Source: JBCCFW01 sp039029535 (lineage in GTDB: Bacteria; Acidobacteriota; JBCCFW01). From it: a stretch of 18,346 bases of DNA. Shown here in pieces: positions 1 to 6,409 of the stretch. A program made the position numbers and the translations under genes. Each line of letters starts with the position of its first letter. Position 1 is the stretch's first letter. Under the pieces are notes generated by a model that did not search any database, was not told the DNA's origin, and worked only from the letters and a program-made list of their open reading frames with translations. The stretch covers positions 1 through 18,346 of the forward strand of contig JBCCFW010000158.1 of NCBI GenBank assembly GCA_039029535.1. Reading direction: 5' to 3'.

Positions 1-432
1 GGTCTCGGCCTTGGGGTGGTGGTGCTCGACCCGCTTCTCGGCCCGCCGCCCCTTCGAGTGGGCGTGGGCTTGCTCGAGAGCCTGGTCGACCTGGAGCTCG
101 AGCATGACCATGTCGATGGGCTTGGAGAAGAACCAGAACGCCCCGCGCTGCCGCATGGCCTCGCGGGCCAGGTCGGTGTCGCCGTGGGCGGTCATGATGA
201 GGACCACCGTGCCGGGAACCGCCTCCTTGATCCGAGAGAGCACGCTGAGCCCGTCCTCGTCGGGCAGCTTCACGTCGAGGAGGACGACGTCGGGCTCCGA
301 GTGCTGGGCAGTCTCGAGCCCGGTGGCGCCGTCGGCCGCCTCGAAGACCTCGTAGCCCTTCTTCTCGAAGAAGAAGCGGAGGGTGCGACGGATGGTCTGC
401 TCGTCGTCGACGATGAGGAGAGAAGCGCTCAC
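1..432 (-). CDS. Response regulator, receiver domain (C-terminus outside window)
   Basis: This is a phosphoacceptor receiver domain, probably the partner of the histidine kinase encoded just upstream on the same strand. The 144 visible residues contain the acidic pair D9/D10, the phosphorylated Asp D53 in LLLDVKLPDEDG, the switch T81 in MTAHGD and K104 in FSKP, all at canonical spacing. The domain ends near residue 120. It is followed by a charged, His-rich linker (residues 121-144) that runs off the window, so the output domain is unknown. An NtrC-type AAA+ domain is possible but not seen. The start is a GTG at 430-432, preceded by an AAGGA Shine-Dalgarno with a 6-nt spacer. It lies 58 bp after the kinase stop, with a terminator-like hairpin between them. 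The receiver identity is certain; the full protein class is not. Confidence 0.92.
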   Translation of the reverse strand, partial: MSASLLIVDDEQTIRRTLRFFFEKKGYEVFEAADGATGLETAQHSEPDVVLLDVKLPDEDGLSVLSRIKEAVPGTVVLIMTAHGDTDLAREAMRQRGAFWFFSKPIDMVMLELQVDQALEQAHAHSKGRRAEKRVEHHHPKAET

Positions 433-444
433 GGGAGGTCCTTC

Positions 445-500
445 AGGCCAGAGGCGGTGAGAGCGTATCTAAAAACGACCGGTCGGCCGGTCACCGAGGC
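445..500 (-). promoter_or_regulatory. Possible promoter for the response regulator
   Basis: On the minus strand GTGACC (4 of 6 to TTGACA) lies 17 bp upstream of TAGATA, immediately after the T-run of the hairpin. A start here would let the regulator be transcribed separately from the kinase, with a leader of about 30 nt. The -10 match is weak, so this is a suggestion only. Confidence 0.2.
471..492 (-). terminator. Terminator-like hairpin between kinase and response regulator
   Basis: On the minus strand GACCGG (492-487), loop CCGA, CCGGTC (482-477) forms a 6-bp GC stem. A U-G pair can extend it to 7. It is followed by G and five Ts (475-471). It starts on the last two bases of the kinase stop codon and ends 38 bp before the regulator start. 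Stem plus U-tract is the form of an intrinsic terminator or attenuator, although the stem is short. Confidence 0.5.
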
Positions 501-3076
501 AACAGCACCTCGAACACCGCTCCCTCTCCGGGGCGGGCCTGGGCCTGCAAGACGCCCCCGTGGTCCTCGACGATCTTGCGCGAGATGGCCAGGCCCATCC
601 CGCTGCCCTTCCCCTTGGTCGTGTAGAAGAGGTCGAAGACGTGCTCGAGGTCGGCCTCGGTCAAGCCGGGCCCGTCATCCTCGATGGACAGCACCACCTT
701 CTCGGGGACGGCCTCCCAGTCGACCGCCAGCTCGATGCGACTCTCCGCGGCATCGATGGCGTTGAGCAAGAGATTGAGCAGGACCTGCTTGAGCTGGTCG
801 TGGTCGGCCTCGACCGTGCGGTCGTCCTCGCCCTCCCCCTCGATGACCACCTCACACGAGCTCTCGTCGACCTGGGGCCGACAGGCCTCCACGACCTCGC
901 GCCACAGCGCGACCGGATCGACCGGCGACAACGCGAGCGAGGGCGGTCGCCCGTAGGCCACCAGGCTCGTCACCAGGCGGTTGAGCCGGTTGGTCTCCTC
1001 GAGCATCGAGTGGCAGAGCTCGGCCAGGGCGCCGTCGGTGAGCTCACCCGCCAGGACCTGCGCCGTGGCGCTGATCCCGAACAGGGGATTGCGGATCTCG
1101 TGCGCCACGCCCGCCGCGACCGTGCCGATGGTCGCCAGGCGCTCGGCCTGACGCACCTGACGCTGGAGCTCGCGGACCTCGGAGAGATCGCGGAAGGTCA
1201 CGATGATCGCCGTGCGACGCCCCGTCGCGTCGGCGAAGAAGGCGTTGGAGAAGCCCAGGGGGACGGCGGTCTCGTCGGCGCGCAGGACCTCGCACTCCCG
1301 GCTCACCGTGTCGGGCGCGTACTGGAACAAGGGCGCCGCGCTCGGGAAGACCTCGATGAGGTCCCGCTCGAGGAGGTCTTCGGGATCGATGCGCAGCATC
1401 TCGGCGCCGCGGGTGTTGATGACCTTCACCAGACGTCGATGGTCGGTGACGAGCAGGCCCCCGCTCATGTTCTCGATGATGCGCTGCGTGAACTCGCGCT
1501 CCTCCTGCAGGTCGTCGACGAGCTGCGCGAGCTTGATCGCGGCGCCGAGCTGGTCGGCCAGGGTCGACGCGACGACGAGGTCTTCCTCGCGGAACGCCCG
1601 CAGCCGCTCGCTCTGGAGATCGAGGACGCCCAGCGTCACCCCCTCGACGCGGATGGGCACCGCGAGCTCCGAGCGCGTGGGCACGCCCTTGGTCGCCAGG
1701 AAGCCCGGCGCCGAGGTGACGTCCGCCGCGAGCACGGGCTTGCCCTCACCGAAGGCCTGCCCGCAGAGCCCCTCGTCGACCCGCTGACGATGCTCCTTCA
1801 AGACGTCGCCGAGGGAGTCGTCGGCGCTCGACGAGCCCGCGACCCTCAGCTCCTGTCCGCTCTCGTCGAGCTGGAGCACGGCGACCATCCAGAAACCGAG
1901 CGACTCGCGGATGAGATGCGCCGCGGTGTCGAGGAGGTGTCCTGCGCCGACGCGACCGGTGAGCTGACGTCCGATGTCGGAGATGACGCGGAACTGCCGG
2001 GTCCGCTGTCGCTCCGCCTCGACGAGCCGCGCACGCTCGAGGGCAATCGACATCTCGCCGGCCACCTGCTGGAGCAGCTCGAGCTCTTCGCTGCCGAACG
2101 CCTCCTCTGCCGTGGCGAAGGCCTGGATCGCACCGACCAGGCCGTCCTTCGACACCAGGGGTGCGAGCACGTGCGAGCCACGGCCCTCCAGGTGATGACC
2201 CGGCCCGCTGGGCAAGGGCACGCCCACGCCCTCGAGCTCGAGCACGCCGCGGTCGGTGGCGTCTTCGAGCTCGTGCTCGACGCGGAGCAGCTCACCGCCC
2301 GGTCCCAGGCCCAGCACCTCGACCTGAGGCTCCTCGGGCTCGGCGAGGTAGACCTGCACGTGGTCGAAGCCCTCGAGCCGCTCGAGATGACCGAGGGCCG
2401 CGCAGAGCAGGCCCTCCTGGTCGTGCGCCAGGTTCAGCGCGATGGTGATGTCGTTGAGCATCGAGAGCCGGAGATGCGACTGCTGGAGACGTCGCGTCCG
2501 TACCTCGACGGCCTTCTCGAGCTCCTTCGCAGAGGCCTCGAGCTCCCCGAAGAGCTCCGCGTTGTGGATGGCGACCGCCGCGAGGTTCGAGACCGCAAGC
2601 ACCAGCGCCCGCGAGTCCTCGGAGAGCTCTTCCCCCTCCGCGTCGGCCAGCGAGAGCGCTCCGAGGCAGTGCCCCCTCACGACCAGGGGCACGACGAAGA
2701 GGCTCCGCAGGCCGGTCGCCGCGAGGGCCTCCCGCACGGGGCTGAGGAGGGAATGCGTGTCGACCTCGGCGATCTGCAGGGGCTGCCGGGTCTCGAGGAC
2801 CTGCTGGATCTCCGGATAGCGATCGCCGTCGAGGAGACGCTCGGTGAAGCCGCTGCCCTCCTCCCGGGCCGCTGCGGCGACGAGCCGGAGCCGGGTCCGG
2901 TCGCGGCTGCGTAGGACGACACCGACACGGGTGCCAGGCACCACCTCGAGCAGCTTGCGGCCCACCCGCTCGAGCACGTCGCTCAGCGCCAGGGAGCCGG
3001 AGAACTCCCGGCTGGCTTCCAGGAGGAAGCTCAGGTGTCGCTCGACGGCCTCGTTGGGCTCTCGACCCTCGACCAC
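491..3076 (-). CDS. Soluble multi-GAF/PAS sensor histidine kinase
   Basis: This is a cytoplasmic histidine kinase with no membrane segment, so it probably senses an internal signal through its GAF/PAS modules. Numbered from the GTG at 3076 it has 861 residues: GAF about 29-171, coiled coil about 175-204, GAF about 214-347, GAF about 369-515, PAS about 529-640, a HisKA domain with phospho-His 659 in VAHEIRNPL, then HATPase_c with N-box LLLNAID (about 768), G1 DDGPGL (about 800) and G2 GSGMGLAISR (about 825). HEIRNP and the C-terminal form are typical of NtrB/AtoS-type kinases. An upstream ATG at 3199 is in frame. Its extra 41 residues are low-complexity, Arg/Gly/Pro-rich, and cover an 8-bp inverted repeat and a TACACT -10-like element, so I prefer the later start, although neither has a strong ribosome site. 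It forms an operon-like pair with the regulator downstream. Confidence 0.93.
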   Translation of the reverse strand: MVEGREPNEAVERHLSFLLEASREFSGSLALSDVLERVGRKLLEVVPGTRVGVVLRSRDRTRLRLVAAAAREEGSGFTERLLDGDRYPEIQQVLETRQPLQIAEVDTHSLLSPVREALAATGLRSLFVVPLVVRGHCLGALSLADAEGEELSEDSRALVLAVSNLAAVAIHNAELFGELEASAKELEKAVEVRTRRLQQSHLRLSMLNDITIALNLAHDQEGLLCAALGHLERLEGFDHVQVYLAEPEEPQVEVLGLGPGGELLRVEHELEDATDRGVLELEGVGVPLPSGPGHHLEGRGSHVLAPLVSKDGLVGAIQAFATAEEAFGSEELELLQQVAGEMSIALERARLVEAERQRTRQFRVISDIGRQLTGRVGAGHLLDTAAHLIRESLGFWMVAVLQLDESGQELRVAGSSSADDSLGDVLKEHRQRVDEGLCGQAFGEGKPVLAADVTSAPGFLATKGVPTRSELAVPIRVEGVTLGVLDLQSERLRAFREEDLVVASTLADQLGAAIKLAQLVDDLQEEREFTQRIIENMSGGLLVTDHRRLVKVINTRGAEMLRIDPEDLLERDLIEVFPSAAPLFQYAPDTVSRECEVLRADETAVPLGFSNAFFADATGRRTAIIVTFRDLSEVRELQRQVRQAERLATIGTVAAGVAHEIRNPLFGISATAQVLAGELTDGALAELCHSMLEETNRLNRLVTSLVAYGRPPSLALSPVDPVALWREVVEACRPQVDESSCEVVIEGEGEDDRTVEADHDQLKQVLLNLLLNAIDAAESRIELAVDWEAVPEKVVLSIEDDGPGLTEADLEHVFDLFYTTKGKGSGMGLAISRKIVEDHGGVLQAQARPGEGAVFEVLLPR

Positions 3077-3118
3077 GTCTCTCAGCCTGGTCCCCGCCCT
3101 CGAAGTGATGAGGGCGCG

Positions 3119-3124
3119 AGTGTA
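3119..3124 (-). promoter_or_regulatory. Possible -10 element of the kinase gene
   Basis: On the minus strand TACACT (5 of 6 to TATAAT) lies 43 bp before the preferred GTG start at 3076. No consensus -35 sits 16-18 bp upstream. If real, it makes the 3199 start impossible for that transcript. Confidence 0.25.
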
Positions 3125-3157
3125 GCCCGGGCCGTCGCCGGGAGCGCAGGTCACCGA

Positions 3158-3176
3158 CCGACCGGCTGCCGGTCGG
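3158..3176. repeat. Perfect 8-bp inverted repeat upstream of the kinase
   Basis: CCGACCGG, a 3-nt loop CTG, then CCGGTCGG. It is centred about 45 bp upstream of the TACACT element, where an activator or repressor site could lie. The same CCGACCGG word recurs in the hairpin at the kinase stop codon. Confidence 0.45.
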
Positions 3177-3327
3177 CGTCCGGGTTCCGACCGGGCCATT
3201 TCGACCCGGAAGGAAACAGGAACCGCCCAAACGGGATGTTCTGTCCTTTCACTGACTGGCCCCGACCTTGCACGATCAGGTGGTGAGTCCGCGCGCGGGG
3301 GCAGACGCGGACCGAACGGAGAACACC

Positions 3328-3480
3328 ATGGGCTACTGCAAGCACGACTGGCAGCACGTCAGCGACGCGCTGAGAGTGGTCTTCGGTGGGGACGCCGACC
3401 GAAGGCAGCACGACTTCTACGTGTGTCGGAACTGCCTGAAGATCGAAGAGGTCGCGGCGCAGGTCGAGAACGCCGCCTAG
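3328..3480 (+). CDS. Small 50-residue Cys/His protein, putative zinc-binding
   Basis: I do not recognise a named family. The protein starts MGYCKHDW and carries YVCRNCLKIE near the C-terminus. C4, H6, H10 and the CxxC pair (about C33 and C36) could coordinate one zinc, as in a minimal zinc ribbon. There is no signal peptide or membrane segment. The ATG at 3328 is preceded by GGAGA with a 5-nt spacer, which is better than any upstream in-frame start; the longer 70-residue reading from 3268 has a low-complexity N-terminus. It is transcribed divergently from the kinase and convergently with the propeller gene. Its function is unknown, and it may be a small regulatory or adaptor protein. Confidence 0.62.
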   Translation: MGYCKHDWQHVSDALRVVFGGDADRRQHDFYVCRNCLKIEEVAAQVENAA

Positions 3481-3515
3481 CGACCTCCCCATCGAGACCG
3501 AGTGAGTGAGAGCGA

Positions 3516-3534
3516 CTCTCGCAAGACGCGAGGG
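3516..3534. terminator. Hairpin between convergent genes
   Basis: CTCTCGC, loop AAGAC, GCGAGGG forms a 7-bp stem with one G-U pair. It sits in the 58-bp gap between the convergent small Cys/His gene and the beta-propeller gene, the place for a bidirectional terminator. No T-run follows on either strand, so it may act as an RNA 3'-end stabiliser or with Rho. Confidence 0.4.
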
Positions 3535-3538
3535 GACG

Positions 3539-4756
3539 CTAGCGTCGTCGGTCTCGGCGCGACTCCTTCGGGGTCGACAGGGGACCCTGGAAGGTCCAGC
3601 TCAGGCCGACGATGCGGCCGAAGCTCGTCGCCGCCAGGGTGACCCCTCCGAGCTCCACCGCGGGCCCGACGAAGAACTCGTCCTCGTCACTGAGGCCCTT
3701 CCAGCCGAGCAGAGCTCCGTTTCGCGTCGAGCTCACCACCATCAGGCCGGTCGGCGCCAGGACGAACTCGAGCCGCCCACCCCGGCGCACGGGCGGATGC
3801 AGCACGCGCGCCGGCAAGTCCGCTTCCCAGGACGGCCGACCCTTCCGACCGGTGACCGCCCGCAGGTAGCCGTCGTGGCTGGCGACCAGCACGCGGTCGT
3901 CGAGGACCATCGGCGGCGTGCTGCTTCCGCCGCCCACCCGCAGGCGCCAGCGCGACCGCGGCGCGAGGCCTCCGGAGCGGAGCTGCCAGCGCGCCAGGAA
4001 GGGACCCCGGTCCTTGGCGTAGCGCCCGGTGGGGCCCTGAGCAATGAGGTAGAGGTCGGCCCGGTCCCGCGTCAGCTCGTCGACGGCCTCGCCAACTTCC
4101 CGACGGTCGACGATCCCGCCGCCGGCGTCGGCCACGACCAGCTCCCCTCCCCCCGTGCCGACGATGAAGCGATCGCCCCAGGTGACTGGCCCGGCGGTCA
4201 GCCCGCCAGGGAGCGCGACCTCGAAGCGGACCTCGCCCGACTCGACATCCAGGGCGACCCAACGGTCGTCGGAGAGCGCGACGTGGACGAGCCCCGGCGT
4301 CACCCGCGGCGCCTCGACGGGAGCCGCCGCCAGCGGGCGGCACCAGGCCATCCCGTACAGGTCGACCCGGCAGGCCGAGTCGCCGGCCAGCACGACGGCC
4401 GAGCCGTCCAGCGCGCGGGCCGGCGGGTGTGCGACTGGACCGGGCAGGCCATCGTCGGCGGACACTCCCCCACGGAGGTCCATTCGGAGGAGCCGTCCCG
4501 AGCGCAGCGGCACCACCAGGGTGTCGTCGGGGAGGACCACCAGCCCGGTGGCGACCCCCGGCAAGGCCAGCGACAGCTCGAGCTCGACCCGGCCTTCGGG
4601 GCCTTCGGGCAGCGGATGGGGCGCGCTGCGGTCGACGTCGCGCTTCCAGCTCGGGAAGTCGTTGCGACGCTGGGCCTGCGCCGCCGAAGCGACGACGAGG
4701 AGAGTCAGCGCCGCGAGGACGCGAGGACCGGCGGGGCGGAGACGAAGCGGGTTCAC
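3539..4756 (-). CDS. Secreted PQQ-type beta-propeller protein
   Basis: This is probably a periplasmic or secreted repeat protein of 405 residues. The N-terminus has a signal peptide: basic VNPLRLRPAGPR, a hydrophobic core LAALTLLVVASA, and a signal peptidase I site after AQA. There is no lipobox, so it is not a BamB-type lipoprotein. The mature part consists of repeated beta-blade units of the pattern 'hydrophobic strand, DDRVLVASHDGYLRAVTGR, W-x-x-x-L', as in PQQ-like/quinoprotein-type propellers. Two Cys in DSACRVDLYGMAWC could form a disulfide. No catalytic residues are recognised; such propellers usually scaffold protein complexes or bind ligands. The GTG at 4754-4756 is chosen because it places the signal peptide at the N-terminus. 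An in-frame ATG at 4834 would add 26 non-signal residues and run into guaA. It is transcribed divergently from guaA. Confidence 0.85.
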   Translation of the reverse strand: MNPLRLRPAGPRVLAALTLLVVASAAQAQRRNDFPSWKRDVDRSAPHPLPEGPEGRVELELSLALPGVATGLVVLPDDTLVVPLRSGRLLRMDLRGGVSADDGLPGPVAHPPARALDGSAVVLAGDSACRVDLYGMAWCRPLAAAPVEAPRVTPGLVHVALSDDRWVALDVESGEVRFEVALPGGLTAGPVTWGDRFIVGTGGGELVVADAGGGIVDRREVGEAVDELTRDRADLYLIAQGPTGRYAKDRGPFLARWQLRSGGLAPRSRWRLRVGGGSSTPPMVLDDRVLVASHDGYLRAVTGRKGRPSWEADLPARVLHPPVRRGGRLEFVLAPTGLMVVSSTRNGALLGWKGLSDEDEFFVGPAVELGGVTLAATSFGRIVGLSWTFQGPLSTPKESRRDRRR

Positions 4757-4814
4757 CGACCCATCATGCCTCGCCCGGGCACGGATCGAGGACGGAGACC
4801 GACCCCTTCCGCGG

Positions 4815-4820
4815 TAGACT
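4815..4820 (+). promoter_or_regulatory. Possible -10 element of guaA
   Basis: TAGACT (4 of 6 to TATAAT) ends 12 bp before the guaA ATG at 4833. No -35 consensus is visible. Transcription from here would start only about 5-7 nt before the ATG, giving an almost leaderless mRNA. This agrees with the absence of any purine-rich ribosome site before the ATG. Confidence 0.35.
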
Positions 4821-4832
4821 TCCGTCCACTCC

Positions 4833-6383
4833 ATGATCGAACACGAAGTCGTCCTGATCCTCGACTACGGCTCGCAGTACACGCAGCTCATCGCACGGCG
4901 TGTCCGCGAGTGTCGGGTCTACTGCGAGGTTCTCGGGCCGGAGGTCTCCTCCTCCGACCTGGCCGCCAAGAAGCCTCGCGCCATCATCCTGTCCGGCGGC
5001 CCCGACAGCGTCGACCGCGAGGGAGCTCCTCAGCTCCCCGACGGCCTGCTCGACCTCGACGTCCCCGTCCTGGGGATCTGCTACGGCCTGCAGCTCCTCG
5101 CGCGGGAGCTGGGCGGTCGGGTCGAGGGAGAGCCGACCGGGCGGGAGTACGGCCACGCGGACCTCGTCATCGAGCCCGACAGCCGGCTCTTCGCGGGTCT
5201 CTCCGAGAGGGAGTCGGTCTGGATGAGCCACGGCGACCACGTCGCCGAGGCTCCGCCCGGCACCGAGGTCCTCGCGCGCGCCACCGACGGGGTCATCGCC
5301 GGCGTGCGCTGGAAGGACCGACCGGTCCACGGCATCCAATTCCACCCGGAGGTGTCGCACACTGCGCGGGGGCTCCAGGTGCTGGAGAACTTCCTTTACG
5401 AGATCGCCGGCTGCCGCGGCGACTGGACCGCCGGCCGCTTCATCGAGGGCGAGATCGAGCGCATCCGCCAGCAGGTCGGTGACGGTCACGTGCTCTGCGG
5501 GATCTCGGGTGGCGTCGACTCGGCGGTGGCCGCGCTGCTCCTCCACGCCGCGATCGGCGACCAGCTCCACTGTCTCTTCGTCGACAACGGCCTGCTCCGC
5601 AAGAACGAAGGCCAGCGGGTCATGGAGGCCTTCCGCAGTCACTTCAAGGTGCCGGTCACTTCGGTCGACGCGTCCGAGGTGTTCTTGAAGGAGCTCGCCG
5701 GCACCACCGAGCCGGAGGCCAAGCGCAAGACCATCGGCCGGGTGTTCATCGAGGTCTTCGAGAGCGAGAGCAAGAACCTCTCCGACGAGCCCCTGCGCTA
5801 CCTCGCCCAGGGCACGCTCTACCCCGACGTCATCGAGTCGAGCCCGGTGCGTGGTCCCTCGGCGGTCATCAAGTCGCATCACAACGTCGGCGGCCTGCCC
5901 GAGCGGATGAACATGGAGCTGGTCGAGCCACTGCGCTGGCTCTTCAAGGACGAGGTCCGTCGCGTCGGCGCCGAGCTGGGCTTGATGGAAGACTTCGTCC
6001 AGCGGCATCCGTTCCCCGGTCCGGGCCTGGCGGTGCGCTGTCTCGGCGAGCTGGTGCCCGAGCGTCTCGACAAGCTCCGGGAAGCCGACGACATCTTCAT
6101 CAGCGAGCTCCGCAAGGAGGGGCTGTACCGCTCGGTCGCCCAGGCCTTCGCCGTGCTCCTGCCGGTGAGGTCGGTGGGTGTCATGGGCGACTACCGCACC
6201 TATGAAGAGGTCGTGTCCCTCCGCTCGGTCGACAGCGACGACTTCATGACCGCGAGCTGGAGTCGTCTCCCCCACTCCTTCCTGGCCCGGGTGGCCAGCC
6301 GCATCGTCAACGAGGTGCCCGGCATCAACCGCGTCACCTACGACATCACCTCCAAGCCGCCGGGCACCATCGAGTGGGAGTAG
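4833..6383 (+). CDS. guaA: GMP synthase (glutamine-hydrolysing)
   Basis: This enzyme converts XMP, glutamine and ATP to GMP in the last step of guanine nucleotide synthesis, in the cytoplasm. Its 516 residues match the usual length. The N-terminal class I glutamine amidotransferase has nucleophile C83 in GICYGLQLL, and H171 and E173 in FHPEVSH. The central ATP pyrophosphatase has the PP-loop SGGVDS at 225-230, and the C-terminal dimerisation domain ends in the conserved PPGTIEWE. The N-terminus LILDYGSQYTQLIARRVRE is typical. The ATG at 4833 has no ribosome site; the preceding bases are pyrimidine-rich and a TAGACT -10-like element lies 12 bp before it. The gene heads the plus-strand run, with dnaE 26 bp downstream. 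Confidence 0.98.
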   Translation: MIEHEVVLILDYGSQYTQLIARRVRECRVYCEVLGPEVSSSDLAAKKPRAIILSGGPDSVDREGAPQLPDGLLDLDVPVLGICYGLQLLARELGGRVEGEPTGREYGHADLVIEPDSRLFAGLSERESVWMSHGDHVAEAPPGTEVLARATDGVIAGVRWKDRPVHGIQFHPEVSHTARGLQVLENFLYEIAGCRGDWTAGRFIEGEIERIRQQVGDGHVLCGISGGVDSAVAALLLHAAIGDQLHCLFVDNGLLRKNEGQRVMEAFRSHFKVPVTSVDASEVFLKELAGTTEPEAKRKTIGRVFIEVFESESKNLSDEPLRYLAQGTLYPDVIESSPVRGPSAVIKSHHNVGGLPERMNMELVEPLRWLFKDEVRRVGAELGLMEDFVQRHPFPGPGLAVRCLGELVPERLDKLREADDIFISELRKEGLYRSVAQAFAVLLPVRSVGVMGDYRTYEEVVSLRSVDSDDFMTASWSRLPHSFLARVASRIVNEVPGINRVTYDITSKPPGTIEWE

Positions 6384-6409
6384 CTCTCTCCTTCAGGACC
6401 GGGTGAGCC

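Noticed and set aside
560..2914. 784-codon plus-strand open frame opposite the histidine kinase
   Set aside because: It is an antisense shadow of a high-GC gene: the translation is Asp/Glu/Leu/Arg-rich without motifs, while the minus strand has complete kinase motifs.
3539..4756. BamB outer-membrane assembly lipoprotein
   Set aside because: It shares the beta-propeller type but has a signal peptidase I site and no lipobox Cys, and there is no bam context.
3506..5482. 658-codon plus-strand open frame spanning the propeller gene and the guaA start
   Set aside because: It crosses the start of guaA in another frame and is Arg/Pro/Gly-rich throughout; the propeller and its signal peptide on the minus strand explain the DNA.
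4764..6275. 503-codon minus-strand open frame opposite guaA
   Set aside because: It is a shadow of guaA caused by GC-rich third positions; no motifs.
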